Shown piece by piece: positions 1 through 6,354 of a stretch of 11,496 nt of DNA. Within the stretch, counting starts at the first letter, position 1. Each line of letters begins with the position of its first letter. The stretch covers positions 1-11,496 of the forward strand of contig CAZJAX010000062.1 of NCBI GenBank assembly GCA_964543965.1, written 5' to 3'. Made by a program: the position numbers and the translations under genes. Under the pieces are notes generated by a model, which saw only the letters and a list, made by a program, of their open reading frames with translations, made no database searches and was not told the origin of the DNA. The DNA comes from CAMDWQ01 sp964543965. Lineage in GTDB: Bacteria; Omnitrophota; Gorgyraeia; 2-02-FULL-51-18.

Positions 1-545
1 GTAATTCCCTGGATGACCTGGATCTTCTCGTACTCGGTGATCGAGTTGCGCCCGTGCTTCTTAGAATGATACATCGCCTTGTCGGCATTTTCGAGCAGAA
101 CTTCGACCGTTTTTCCGTCCTGGGGGAAAGAGGCGATGCCGCCGCTGAAAGTCAGCTGAAGGCGGCGCCCCTTAAACAAACACGGCCTTCCTTTGAGGCT
201 TTTTCTCAGTCTTTGAGCCAGGCGGTAGGCCTCAGCCGAGGTCTTGCCCGGAAATACGATCAGAAACTCGTCTCCGCCCAAACGAAACGGCACGCAGCCC
301 TCGTTCTCAAAAACCAGACGCACAGAGCTGGCAAAATACTTCAAAAGCTCGTCGCCGCAGAGATGACCGTACTTATCGTTATAAAACTTGAAGCGGTCCA
401 GATCAGTTAACATCACAGAAAACGGCACCTTGCTGGACTCGTAGACACCGGCCTGACGCCACAGAAAAAGAAAGTAAAAATCACGCGTATAGCACTGCGT
501 GAGATAGTCCTTTTTTTCTGTATAAGAGATGTCGTTGTCAGCCAT
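1..545 (-). CDS. Diguanylate cyclase (GGDEF domain), 3' end missing
   Basis: I translated this frame by hand. It is open from an ATG at 545 to the window edge (181 residues seen), so the C-terminus is not visible. The GGDEF domain begins almost at once: DYLTQCYTRDF (residues 13-23) matches the usual D-LTGL-NR opening. DLDRFKFYNDKYGH (48-61) carries the metal-binding Asp and the substrate Asn, and CGDELL follows. The active loop RLGGDEF is intact (88-94), and SGGIASFPQDG (134-144) is the late family motif. Members condense two GTP into cyclic di-GMP. The residues where the inhibitory RxxD I-site normally sits (about 81-84) read NEGC, so product inhibition at that site is unlikely. Only about 12 residues precede the domain, so there is no N-terminal sensor or membrane segment. 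An in-frame TGA 9 nt upstream rules out an earlier start. No good Shine-Dalgarno is seen. Domain identity is very secure; the signal it answers to is unknown. Confidence 0.95.
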   Translation of the reverse strand, partial: MADNDISYTEKKDYLTQCYTRDFYFLFLWRQAGVYESSKVPFSVMLTDLDRFKFYNDKYGHLCGDELLKYFASSVRLVFENEGCVPFRLGGDEFLIVFPGKTSAEAYRLAQRLRKSLKGRPCLFKGRRLQLTFSGGIASFPQDGKTVEVLLENADKAMYHSKKHGRNSITEYEKIQVIQGI

Positions 546-551
546 AGTTAG

Positions 552-563
552 AAATCATACCAT
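552..563 (-). promoter_or_regulatory. Extended -10 motif, proximal copy of a 12-bp repeat, next to the GGDEF start
   Basis: On the minus strand this reads ATGGTATGATTT, which contains TGGTATGAT, a good fit to the extended -10 consensus TGnTATAAT. The hexamer (554-559) ends only 8 nt before the GGDEF start codon at 545. A transcript begun here would have almost no 5' leader, which fits the lack of a Shine-Dalgarno. No -35 match is visible. The same 12 bp occur again at 633-644. Promoter use is inferred from sequence only. Confidence 0.4.
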
Positions 564-632
564 AACTCCGGCGAATCTCGTGAGACCTAACTTTACTACG
601 GCGGGGAGCTGACTTTTGATTGCTAAAATCTC

Positions 633-656
633 AAATCATACCATTAACCATGTCAA
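633..656 (-). promoter_or_regulatory. Distal copy of the extended -10 repeat with an adjacent TTGACA
   Basis: The minus strand repeats ATGGTATGATTT (633-644) exactly, 81 bp upstream of the copy beside the GGDEF gene. Its TATGAT is at 635-640, with the TG of an extended -10 before it. A perfect TTGACA lies at 651-656 but only 10 nt from the hexamer, too close to pair with it as a normal -35. The duplication could mean two promoters, or a regulator site that happens to resemble a -10. Confidence 0.35.
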
Positions 657-679
657 CTTGGGCATCCTGTGGACAACCC

Positions 680-706
680 TTGAAAAGACTCTCAATGTCC
701 TATAAT
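680..706 (+). promoter_or_regulatory. Candidate rightward promoter with perfect TATAAT
   Basis: TATAAT at 701-706 is preceded by TTGAAA at 680-685, a spacing of 15 nt (16 if CTTGAA is used). This is slightly short of the ideal 17, but both boxes are good. It faces right, away from the GGDEF gene and toward a stretch with no convincing protein gene. It would start a transcript near 713 that enters the self-complementary region described next. Activity is inferred. Confidence 0.45.
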
Positions 707-712
707 GTATGT

Positions 713-963
713 TATGTTAAGTATTGTATAGGGTGAGAGCTGCGCGTAGCCTCTTGATGTGGGCTCCGTGATGAATCGTTATGGCCCTTTGAATACTCCC
801 CGCAGGCTACGGAAGCCGTCGATCCAAGCCGTTTACGGCTCCTTCTTCCTTACAGGTCGTTTTATATCCCAGTTGTTCGCCGCGGCGCTTTATAGGGGCT
901 TTAAAAGCAGGATTGCGGGGGTACTTCAGGGATTCTTATGGTGGTGGTCCATACAGACCTTTT
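713..963 (+). ncRNA. Candidate structured small RNA, family not recognised
   Basis: This gene-poor stretch is GC-rich and self-complementary. CGTAGCCT (745-752) pairs perfectly with AGGCTACG (804-811). Inside that stem, CCGTGAT (766-772) pairs with GTTATGG (778-784) using G-U pairs, and the flanking GGG (761-763) pairs with CCC (785-787). A second hairpin is AGCCGT/ACGGCT (827-832/835-840). CCCCGCA (798-804) could alternatively pair with TGCGGGG (914-920). The right end, GGTC-CATACA-GACC-TTTT (946-963), looks like a weak terminator. A perfect TATAAT lies just upstream. I looked for hallmarks of tmRNA, RNase P RNA, SRP RNA and hammerhead ribozymes and saw none. 6S RNA could not be excluded by eye, though the local hairpins do not suggest its single long rod. 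Frames through it are short, Arg/Pro-rich and lack ribosome sites. The strand is inferred from the promoter and the U-rich end. Confidence 0.4.
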
Positions 964-984
964 ACTATCCCCCCCGTAATGGTC

Positions 985-1022
985 AAAAAAAAGGCCCTGG
1001 CGGATACCGTCCCGCCAGGGCC
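985..1022 (-). terminator. Rho-independent terminator of the outer-membrane protein gene
   Basis: An 11-bp perfect stem (993-1003 with 1012-1022) and an 8-nt loop are followed, on the minus strand, by a run of eight U (985-992). It lies 17 nt after the stop codon of the outer-membrane protein gene. In the plus direction the hairpin has no U-run, so it would stop mainly leftward transcription. Confidence 0.93.
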
Positions 1023-1039
1023 CCTTGAATCCTTAATGC

Positions 1040-2452
1040 TTAGAACACAACCTTTACTTCCTGAATCGCCTGCGTGGCTGTGGCATCGAACGGGTCGTTG
1101 TAGAAATCGCCCGGAACGAACCAGTTCACGTAGGTCGTGAATGTCACATCCGCCGTATAGTTATAGATCACGCTAAAGTCAAACTCCATTCCGAGCTCAT
1201 CGGAAAGAGTCGCTGAAGACGGGTTGGTGATGGTCACGTGTGAGTCTTCGGCGGTCCAAAAATAATAAAACGCGCCGGTAAACTGCAGGTCTTCCATCGG
1301 CTTGATCGATCCATACAGGCTGATATGCTGCTGGTTCTGACCGGCGGCCTGATCGCTGGGATTGGCCGTGCCGTAGTAGACTTCGAGGTAATCGTGGATC
1401 CAGCCGTAAACTGGAAGGCGGTAATTGCCGTTCCAAGAGCCGTATTCGCCGGTGGTGGCGCTAAGATCCGACTCTCCCGAGAGGTACACGTACTGAACGC
1501 CGAACATCGGCTTCCACGCATTATCCCAGCGGTATTCGCCGAACACTTCGCCGCCCCAAGCTTCGCGGTCGCGATCGGGCTGGTTGTTGGCTGCGCGGTA
1601 GTTGCCGAACTGATAAGCGAGTTCAGCGCCGAGCGTGATCTGGCTGATCGGGTCGAACTGCACGCGGCCGCCGAGGATATCGGTCTGGTTGTTGTGCGTG
1701 TCGCCTGTCGAAGTGGATCCGGTGGAACCGGCCAGCGTACCGCGGTCTACTTCGCCGACGTAGTAGGCTTCGGCGACGGCGTTGTATTCCGAGAACTTGT
1801 AATTCACGTTCGCGATATAAAGGTCGCGATCGTTCTCAGGGTTGGCAGCGCCTTCTCTGACCTTGGAGTAAACGAAGTCCAGGGTCCAGGGGTTGAAATC
1901 CAGAGTCGCGCGGATGGCGTCAAACGCCTGTTCCTGCGTGAACTCTGTCGGCTGGTACGTCGTTCCCTGCGTGCTCTGCGGGTTCCAGCCGACGATAAAG
2001 CCGCGGCCGAACACAAGGTCCTGGCGACCGATGGTCAGCGTCAGAGGAGCATAAAAGATCTCCTTCATCTGAACGTAAGCCAGATCGATACCGAGATCAA
2101 ACTCGTTAGTGTCCGTACCGTTGGTCCAGTTGCGCTGGTTGATCAGGTTGATCACCGTGGACACGTTGTCCGTCAGATCGGCAGAGATCTGAACCTGAGT
2201 GATCGTCATGAAGAACTCATCTGCTTCCGAACGGTTCGTAGTGCTGGAGGTGCCGACATTGCCCTGCGAAGGGATCGTGGCGCCGACAGCGTACACGCTG
2301 CCGTCGTTGTTATCCAGCAAGTCGAAGTTGCCGCGATAGAACGCATAAGAATCGATAGATCCGCTGACTTTGACGTTTTGTGTCTCGGCGAACGCGGGGA
2401 CGGAAACGAGCGCCGCCATCGCGATCACGAGAAACGATTTAAACTTACTCAT
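1040..2452 (-). CDS. Outer-membrane beta-barrel protein, alginate-export-like porin
   Basis: The 470-residue protein begins with a clear Sec signal peptide: KFK, a hydrophobic core, and AFA at 20-22 as the likely cleavage site. The mature part is rich in alternating aromatic and polar strands (for example residues 122-146 and most of the C-terminal third). It ends in EVKVVF, with the C-terminal Phe typical of proteins inserted by the Bam machinery. GRQDLVFGRGF (142-152) resembles the GRQ-YG segment of the alginate-export/porin family (Pfam alginate_exp). Members form barrels of roughly 16-18 strands that pass polysaccharides or small solutes. The substrate here cannot be read from sequence, and no alginate genes are nearby. 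The ATG start has AAAAGGAGAG just upstream. The gene has a long upstream region and its own terminator, so it is probably monocistronic. Barrel identity is secure, the alginate label less so. Confidence 0.88.
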   Translation of the reverse strand: MSKFKSFLVIAMAALVSVPAFAETQNVKVSGSIDSYAFYRGNFDLLDNNDGSVYAVGATIPSQGNVGTSSTTNRSEADEFFMTITQVQISADLTDNVSTVINLINQRNWTNGTDTNEFDLGIDLAYVQMKEIFYAPLTLTIGRQDLVFGRGFIVGWNPQSTQGTTYQPTEFTQEQAFDAIRATLDFNPWTLDFVYSKVREGAANPENDRDLYIANVNYKFSEYNAVAEAYYVGEVDRGTLAGSTGSTSTGDTHNNQTDILGGRVQFDPISQITLGAELAYQFGNYRAANNQPDRDREAWGGEVFGEYRWDNAWKPMFGVQYVYLSGESDLSATTGEYGSWNGNYRLPVYGWIHDYLEVYYGTANPSDQAAGQNQQHISLYGSIKPMEDLQFTGAFYYFWTAEDSHVTITNPSSATLSDELGMEFDFSVIYNYTADVTFTTYVNWFVPGDFYNDPFDATATQAIQEVKVVF

Positions 2453-2458
2453 TGGTTC

Positions 2459-2467
2459 TCTCCTTTT
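2459..2467 (-). promoter_or_regulatory. Ribosome binding site of the outer-membrane protein gene
   Basis: The minus strand reads AAAAGGAGAGAACCAATG. AGGAGA sits about 7 nt before the ATG at 2452, which fixes the start. Confidence 0.8.
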
Positions 2468-2505
2468 AGAGCATTATTTTCGATTTTAAGGGCACTGCTT
2501 TTAAG

Positions 2506-2580
2506 GCGGTTTTACCCGCTCGACGATCTTATTCGCCTTTTAGGTTGCTCACCCCTTTCCTCGGCATATTGTAGATCGTC
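2506..2580 (-). promoter_or_regulatory. Possible structured 5' leader of the outer-membrane protein mRNA
   Basis: On the minus strand an 8-nt arm GACGATCT (2522-2529 in plus numbering) is perfectly complementary to AGATCGTC (2573-2580). Within it, GCC/GGC and AGG/CCT can pair to continue a nested hairpin. A second small hairpin, GCGG-GTAAAA-CCGC (2506-2519), follows. Together they lie between the candidate promoter and the ribosome site, where a regulatory leader would be. I do not recognise a known riboswitch class. An 8-bp pairing can also arise by chance in a stretch of this size. Confidence 0.25.
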
Positions 2581-2603
2581 ACGTTTTAATTGGTAATGCA
2601 GGT

Positions 2604-2635
2604 ATCATAGAAAAACATTGTTACGGATACGTAAC
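2604..2635 (-). promoter_or_regulatory. Candidate promoter with overlapping inverted repeat (possible operator)
   Basis: GTTACG (2620-2625) and CGTAAC (2630-2635) form a perfect 6-bp inverted repeat around a 4-nt spacer. On the minus strand TATGAT (2604-2609) lies about 11 nt downstream and could be a -10, which would put the repeat over the -35 region. No consensus -35 is seen, as expected if a regulator helps or blocks RNA polymerase there. Transcription would start about 145 nt ahead of the outer-membrane protein gene. Confidence 0.35.
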
Positions 2636-2700
2636 GGCGAGGTAAATTGTATCAAATGACCGAATTTCACTCTAGAGAATATCGCGGGTGCCTTTAAGCT

Positions 2701-3654
2701 TCAGCGGTTGCGGCGGAGATAGATGAAACTGGAAAAATGGATATCAAGCGCCGCCAGTCCGGTCGAGTCGAATACGGTGATCTCTTGAGAGGTCCGGCGG
2801 CCCGGCTTGGCTCCCGAAACGATGTCTGAGAGCTCGGCGTAGATGCTCGACCTGGTGAGCATCCCCTCGGTTATCGGGACATTAATCTCGCCGCTGTGCG
2901 AGGCCTGTTCCCAGTCGTCGACGACCACCCGCGCTCTCAGCAATAACTCAGGCTCAAGCTCCTGCTTACCCTTGGCGTCAGCGCCTATCGCGTTGATGTG
3001 CGCGCCGGCTTTAACCCAGTCGGCCCGCACCAGAGGTTCGCGCGAAGATGTGCAGGTGATGATGATATCGGCTGATTCGACGCAGTCCTTGATGAGAGCA
3101 AAAGGTCTTAGATTTTTATATTCGGGGTGCGCCGCGCAAAAACGCTCTGCTTCTCCCGGCAGATATCCCCAGACGCGGATCTCGTCCAGCCTATAAAGGT
3201 CGGCGTGGGCCCTGAGCTGGTAGCCGGCTTGGATACCGGCTCCTACGATCGAGAGGATCTTTGGTGACGGGTTGGCCATGACCGAGGACGCGAGCGCCGA
3301 TGTCGCGGCGGTACGCATCGCCGTGATGGTATTGGCTTCCAAGACCGCCAGAAGCCTGCCTGTTTCAGGTGAGTTCAGGAGCACGGTGCCGGTCACCGTT
3401 GGGAGCTTTTTGGCGGGGTTATGGGGAAACACCCCTATCCATTTGACCCCGCACGCCCCCTGGCCCTCCCCCGTCTCTAAATAGGCGGGCATGGCTCTAA
3501 AATCGCTTGAGGCCGGCAGAAGAAGGTATATCTTTGGAGGCATAAAGACCTTCTTCTTGGCGATAAGCTCGAAGGTTTCACGCGCTAGCCTCAAGGCATC
3601 TTTTTCGCTTAAAGCATTTTTCACGTCCTCTTCCGAGATTATAGGGAAATTCAA
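2701..3654 (-). CDS. Ornithine cyclodeaminase / mu-crystallin / alanine dehydrogenase family protein
   Basis: The 317-residue length is normal for this NAD(P)-dependent family. Visible landmarks are K71 in GVKWIGVFPHNP (the position of the catalytic/substrate Lys), R114 in TAMRTAATSA, the Rossmann loop GAGIQA (138-143), HINAIGAD with D226 at the usual catalytic Asp, and FDSTGLAALD (295-304). Family members turn ornithine into proline, interconvert alanine and pyruvate, reduce cyclic ketimines, or make diamino acids for siderophores. Sequence alone does not choose among these. The start is TTG at 3654, forming a TTGA overlap with the nadE stop. A purine-rich GGGAAGGGG lies just upstream, and the next Met is 37 residues in, past conserved sequence, so TTG is well supported. 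It is last in the folE-nadE operon. No clear terminator follows it. Confidence 0.88.
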   Translation of the reverse strand: MNFPIISEEDVKNALSEKDALRLARETFELIAKKKVFMPPKIYLLLPASSDFRAMPAYLETGEGQGACGVKWIGVFPHNPAKKLPTVTGTVLLNSPETGRLLAVLEANTITAMRTAATSALASSVMANPSPKILSIVGAGIQAGYQLRAHADLYRLDEIRVWGYLPGEAERFCAAHPEYKNLRPFALIKDCVESADIIITCTSSREPLVRADWVKAGAHINAIGADAKGKQELEPELLLRARVVVDDWEQASHSGEINVPITEGMLTRSSIYAELSDIVSGAKPGRRTSQEITVFDSTGLAALDIHFSSFIYLRRNR

Positions 3655-5384
3655 CGGCCGACCCCTTCCCGATAACGGTTGGTGATAGGCATGCGGCGGT
3701 CTCGGCCGAAAGCGCGCGGCGTGATCTTGATTCCGGGCGGAGCCTGACGGCGTTTGTACTCATTGGAATCAATAAGGCTAACCACACGCAAAACGTCCTC
3801 GCGGGTCATACCCGGAACGGAAATTTTTTCAACCTGCGTATTATTTTGAACATAGGCCTCGATGACAGGATCCAGGAGTTCGTATGGAGGCAAGGAATCC
3901 TGATCCCTCTGGCCGTGCCTCAATTCCGCTGTCGGAGCCCGGCGAAGAATGGATTCGGGGATGACGGGTCCTGAGCGGCCGTTTAGCCAGCGCGCGAGCT
4001 TGAATACGAGCGTCTTGGGGACGTCTTTGATCACCGCCAATCCCCCGGCCATGTCGCCATACAGCGTACAGTAACCGGTCGCCGTCTCGCTTTTGTTTCC
4101 GGTGGTCAACACGAGGTAGCCGAATTTATTGGAAAGCGCCATCAGGAGATTGCCGCGGATACGCGCCTGCAGATTTTCCTCGGCGATGTTTTCCGGATGT
4201 CCGCCGAACACGCTTTCAAGCACTCTTTTATATTCGGCAAAAAGCGAATCGATGCGGAACTCCAAACAGCGTATACCCAATGATTTAGCCAGATGCCGCG
4301 AATCCTGATAAGTCTCTTCTGATGTGTAAGGCGACGGCATCGTCACAGCGATCACGTTTTCCGCCCCCAGGGCATCTACGGCGATCGCGGCTACCAGCGC
4401 AGAATCGATGCCGCCGCTCAAACCCAGAACCGTTTTCTTGAACCCGTTCTTCCTTGCATAATCCGCGGTTCCGAGACACAGCGCCGCGTAAACTTCTTCC
4501 TCTCTTCCGCGCGGCTTATGCTTAACGGGTGCAATGCGGTCGCCCTTCGCTATTAACGGCGCACTGAGATTTGTCCGCACAGGCCTTAGTGCGGCCTTGG
4601 AAGCGCCAGGCAAAGCGTCTACAGGAATATCGGCAAGAACCAGCTTCTCCTCGAACAAGCCCGCTTCGGCCACCGGGTTCCCTTTCGGGTCCGTGACCAT
4701 GCTGCCTCCGTCAAAAACCAGCTCATCCTGGCCGCCGACCAGATTTTGGTAAACCAGCCAGGCCTTTGTGGCCGCACCGATCTGCCTAAACAGCTTCATT
4801 CTCTCGGTCTGCTTGTCGCGATGATACGGAGAAGCTGAAATATTGACCAGCACCTGCGCCTGACCGGCGTAGCTCTTCTGATAAATAAAGCTCGTGCGGT
4901 CCCAGATATCCTCGCAGACCGATATCCCGACGCGGACACCGGCAACCTCCGCGATAAGAGGCTTGTCACTCTCTTTAAAATAGCGCTTTTCATCAAAAAC
5001 GCCGTAGTTGGGCAGCCTGTTTTTCCGGTAAACCGCCAAAAGTTTTTTTCCGGACGCCAGCGCTGCGGCGTTGTAAAGATCCCCGCTTTTCGGATCGCGG
5101 TCGACATAACCCAGAATGGCGGCGATGCCGCCGGTATGCGGGAGGATCTCACGGAGAATGCGCTGGTTTTCAGAGATGAAACCCTTTCTGAGAAGCAGAT
5201 CCTCCGGCGGATACCCCGGAATGGTCAGCTCGGGAAACACGGTCAGATGCGCTTTGTGCCCGTGCGCAAACTTGAGCGCCCTGATGATCTTTTCCCGGTT
5301 TGAAGAAAAATCTCCGACGGTGGTGTTGATCTGAGCCAGGCAGACGCGAAAAAAACCCTGAGGCTTCATGGAGCGCTTTTTCAT
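3651..5384 (-). CDS. nadE: NAD+ synthase, glutamine-hydrolysing
   Basis: The 577-residue protein has two domains and catalyses the last step of NAD biosynthesis, amidating nicotinic acid adenine dinucleotide with ATP and ammonia from glutamine. The N-terminal nitrilase-type glutaminase (about 12-280) has its triad: E52 in FPELTIPGYPPEDLL, K121 in YRKNRLPNYGVF, and C157 in VGISVCEDIW. The C-terminal synthetase (about 295-577) has the ATP-binding loop LSGGIDSALV (322-331), TTGNKSE (427-433) and YGDMAGG. With its own glutaminase it should not need free ammonia. The ATG at 5384 overlaps the stop of the PTPS-like gene as ATGA. A second ATG at 5369 is also possible and would lose only five residues. 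Nothing appears broken. Confidence 0.97.
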   Translation of the reverse strand: MKKRSMKPQGFFRVCLAQINTTVGDFSSNREKIIRALKFAHGHKAHLTVFPELTIPGYPPEDLLLRKGFISENQRILREILPHTGGIAAILGYVDRDPKSGDLYNAAALASGKKLLAVYRKNRLPNYGVFDEKRYFKESDKPLIAEVAGVRVGISVCEDIWDRTSFIYQKSYAGQAQVLVNISASPYHRDKQTERMKLFRQIGAATKAWLVYQNLVGGQDELVFDGGSMVTDPKGNPVAEAGLFEEKLVLADIPVDALPGASKAALRPVRTNLSAPLIAKGDRIAPVKHKPRGREEEVYAALCLGTADYARKNGFKKTVLGLSGGIDSALVAAIAVDALGAENVIAVTMPSPYTSEETYQDSRHLAKSLGIRCLEFRIDSLFAEYKRVLESVFGGHPENIAEENLQARIRGNLLMALSNKFGYLVLTTGNKSETATGYCTLYGDMAGGLAVIKDVPKTLVFKLARWLNGRSGPVIPESILRRAPTAELRHGQRDQDSLPPYELLDPVIEAYVQNNTQVEKISVPGMTREDVLRVVSLIDSNEYKRRQAPPGIKITPRAFGRDRRMPITNRYREGVGR

Positions 5385-5728
5385 ACCCCTCGAACTTCGA
5401 GTGTGAACCTGGTGCGTGAATCCCGCTCCAGCGCCAGCGAGTGGAGCTTGAGCGGGCTTATAAGGCTTGAAATGATCTTATCGAAGGCGGTTAAGAGGTT
5501 GAGATCGGTGATGGGGATGTTTTTAAGGAAATCGACGTGCGTCGATAGGTCGCGAGAATGGATCTTTTGGATCAGGCTCTCTTCGATCGTTTTTTCAACG
5601 GCAGACTCATCCATGCCGTCAGCGTGCCGCAACGTCACCAAAAGGTTGAAATTGTGCCCGTAAACGCGGCCGTCGCGGACAAAACTAGCGCTGAAATGAA
5701 ATGATTTTGTCCACAAGACGGGATTCAT
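5381..5728 (-). CDS. Divergent PTPS/QueD-like (6-pyruvoyl-tetrahydropterin synthase fold) protein
   Basis: I start this 115-residue protein at the ATG at 5728, which overlaps the folE stop as ATGA. A longer frame starts at 5848 but would run 120 nt inside folE. The pattern follows the small T-fold PTPS/QueD family: an opening strand SFHFSASF (9-16), then YGHNFNLLVTL (23-33) in place of HGHNyrl-v, a loop with H64 in LSTHVDFLKN, LNLLTAFDKI (77-86) in place of the PT-EN helix, and a last strand with E101 in ALERDSRTRF. The three zinc His of the family are largely lost: the first is F16, the second Y23, and only H25 remains. The catalytic Cys region is also missing. Its place right after folE suggests a job on dihydroneopterin triphosphate or a related pterin, perhaps as a PTPS-III-like FolB substitute, but with these losses it may not be catalytic in the usual way. 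The family call is by motif spacing. Confidence 0.68.
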   Translation of the reverse strand: MNPVLWTKSFHFSASFVRDGRVYGHNFNLLVTLRHADGMDESAVEKTIEESLIQKIHSRDLSTHVDFLKNIPITDLNLLTAFDKIISSLISPLKLHSLALERDSRTRFTLEVRGV

Positions 5729-6291
5729 TTTCGTCCGATGAGATTCATGAACTCCATTCGGGTGCTTCGGTCGGTTCGAAAGACTCCAAGCATCGAGCTT
5801 GTCACGCAAGTCGCATTCTGTTTTTCGACGCCGCGCATCGCCATACAAAGATGATACGCCTCGATAACGACGGCGACGCCGTGCGGCTTAAGCGCTTCTT
5901 TGAGGCAATCGGCGATCTGCTGCGTCAGCCTCTCTTGAACCTGCAGGCGGCGTGCAAAAATATCCACAATTCGAGGTATCTTGCTCAATCCCACTATGCG
6001 GCCATTCGGAATATAGGCGACGTGGCATTTACCATAAAAAGGCAGCAGATGATGCTCGCAGAGACTGAAAACATCGAGATCCTTCATGACGACCATCTCG
6101 TCGTAGGGTTCGTCGAAGAGAGCCGCCAACGCTACGGCTTTTGCATCCTGCTTGTAGCCGCTTGTGAGATATTTTAAAGAGGCCTCAACGCGTGCAGGCG
6201 TTTTTAACAGGCCTTGACGCTGCGGATCTTCACCGAAGCTGATAAGCAAGTCGTGGACGAGTTGTTTGGGGTTTTTCTTTTTTGTTTTCAT
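5725..6291 (-). CDS. folE: GTP cyclohydrolase I
   Basis: The 188-residue length is typical for type I GTP cyclohydrolase, which opens and rearranges GTP to 7,8-dihydroneopterin triphosphate at the head of folate and queuosine-type pterin pathways. Zinc ligands are in place: C78 and H81 in SLCEHHLLPFYGKCHVAYIP, and C149 in HLCMAMRGV (147-155). EDPQRQGLLKTPARV (21-35) and GLSKIPRIVDIFARRLQVQE (101-120) are further family signatures. The protein forms a homodecamer in known cases. The ATG at 6291 is the only reasonable start but lacks a Shine-Dalgarno; CCCGGCC precedes it. It lies only 9 nt beyond the U-run of the upstream terminator, so its promoter is not obvious. It heads the overlapping cofactor operon. 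Confidence 0.97.
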   Translation of the reverse strand: MKTKKKNPKQLVHDLLISFGEDPQRQGLLKTPARVEASLKYLTSGYKQDAKAVALAALFDEPYDEMVVMKDLDVFSLCEHHLLPFYGKCHVAYIPNGRIVGLSKIPRIVDIFARRLQVQERLTQQIADCLKEALKPHGVAVVIEAYHLCMAMRGVEKQNATCVTSSMLGVFRTDRSTRMEFMNLIGRK

Positions 6292-6300
6292 GGCCGGGAT

Positions 6301-6354
6301 AAAAAAAGAACCCCGCTTACCTTGAAAGACCGAGGTCTTCCAGGGTAAGCGGGG
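6301..6354 (-). terminator. Strong rho-independent terminator between the TIGR04073-like gene and folE
   Basis: CCCCGCTTACC (6311-6321) pairs perfectly with GGTAAGCGGGG (6344-6354). The loop region can continue the stem with a few mismatches (GAAAGACC with GGTCTTC). On the minus strand it is followed by TTC and then seven U (6301-6307). It lies 8 nt after the stop of the small secreted protein gene and ends 9 nt before the folE start codon. Confidence 0.93.

Noticed and set aside
669..677. DnaA-box-like TGTGGACAA, suggesting an origin
   Set aside because: It is a single near-match with no cluster, AT-rich unwinding region or dnaA/dnaN genes nearby; another copy occurs by chance inside the PTPS-like gene near 5707-5715.
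713..963. tmRNA or RNase P RNA as the identity of the structured region
   Set aside because: Neither strand shows a tmRNA T-arm with a tag reading frame ending in ALAA, or the GAGGAAAGUCC core of RNase P RNA. A minus-strand GGATCGACGG only partly resembles a tmRNA start.
759..1028. Open frame of 89 codons on the plus strand in the gene-poor region
   Set aside because: It begins at a GTG with no ribosome site, is rich in Arg, Pro and Trp, and runs through the porin terminator hairpin. It looks like a by-product of GC-rich structured DNA.
1325..2596. 423-codon open frame antisense to the porin gene
   Set aside because: It is the complement of a real gene with signal peptide, barrel pattern, ribosome site and terminator. 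It has Arg/Val-rich composition and no ribosome site, as expected from codon bias on the opposite strand.
5729..5848. Forty-residue N-terminal extension of the PTPS-like protein
   Set aside because: It lies wholly inside folE, has no family resemblance, and the ATG at 5728 forms the same ATGA overlap used by the next gene.
5701..6177. 158-codon open frame antisense to folE
   Set aside because: folE carries all zinc ligands and family motifs; the opposite frame shows no recognisable domain.
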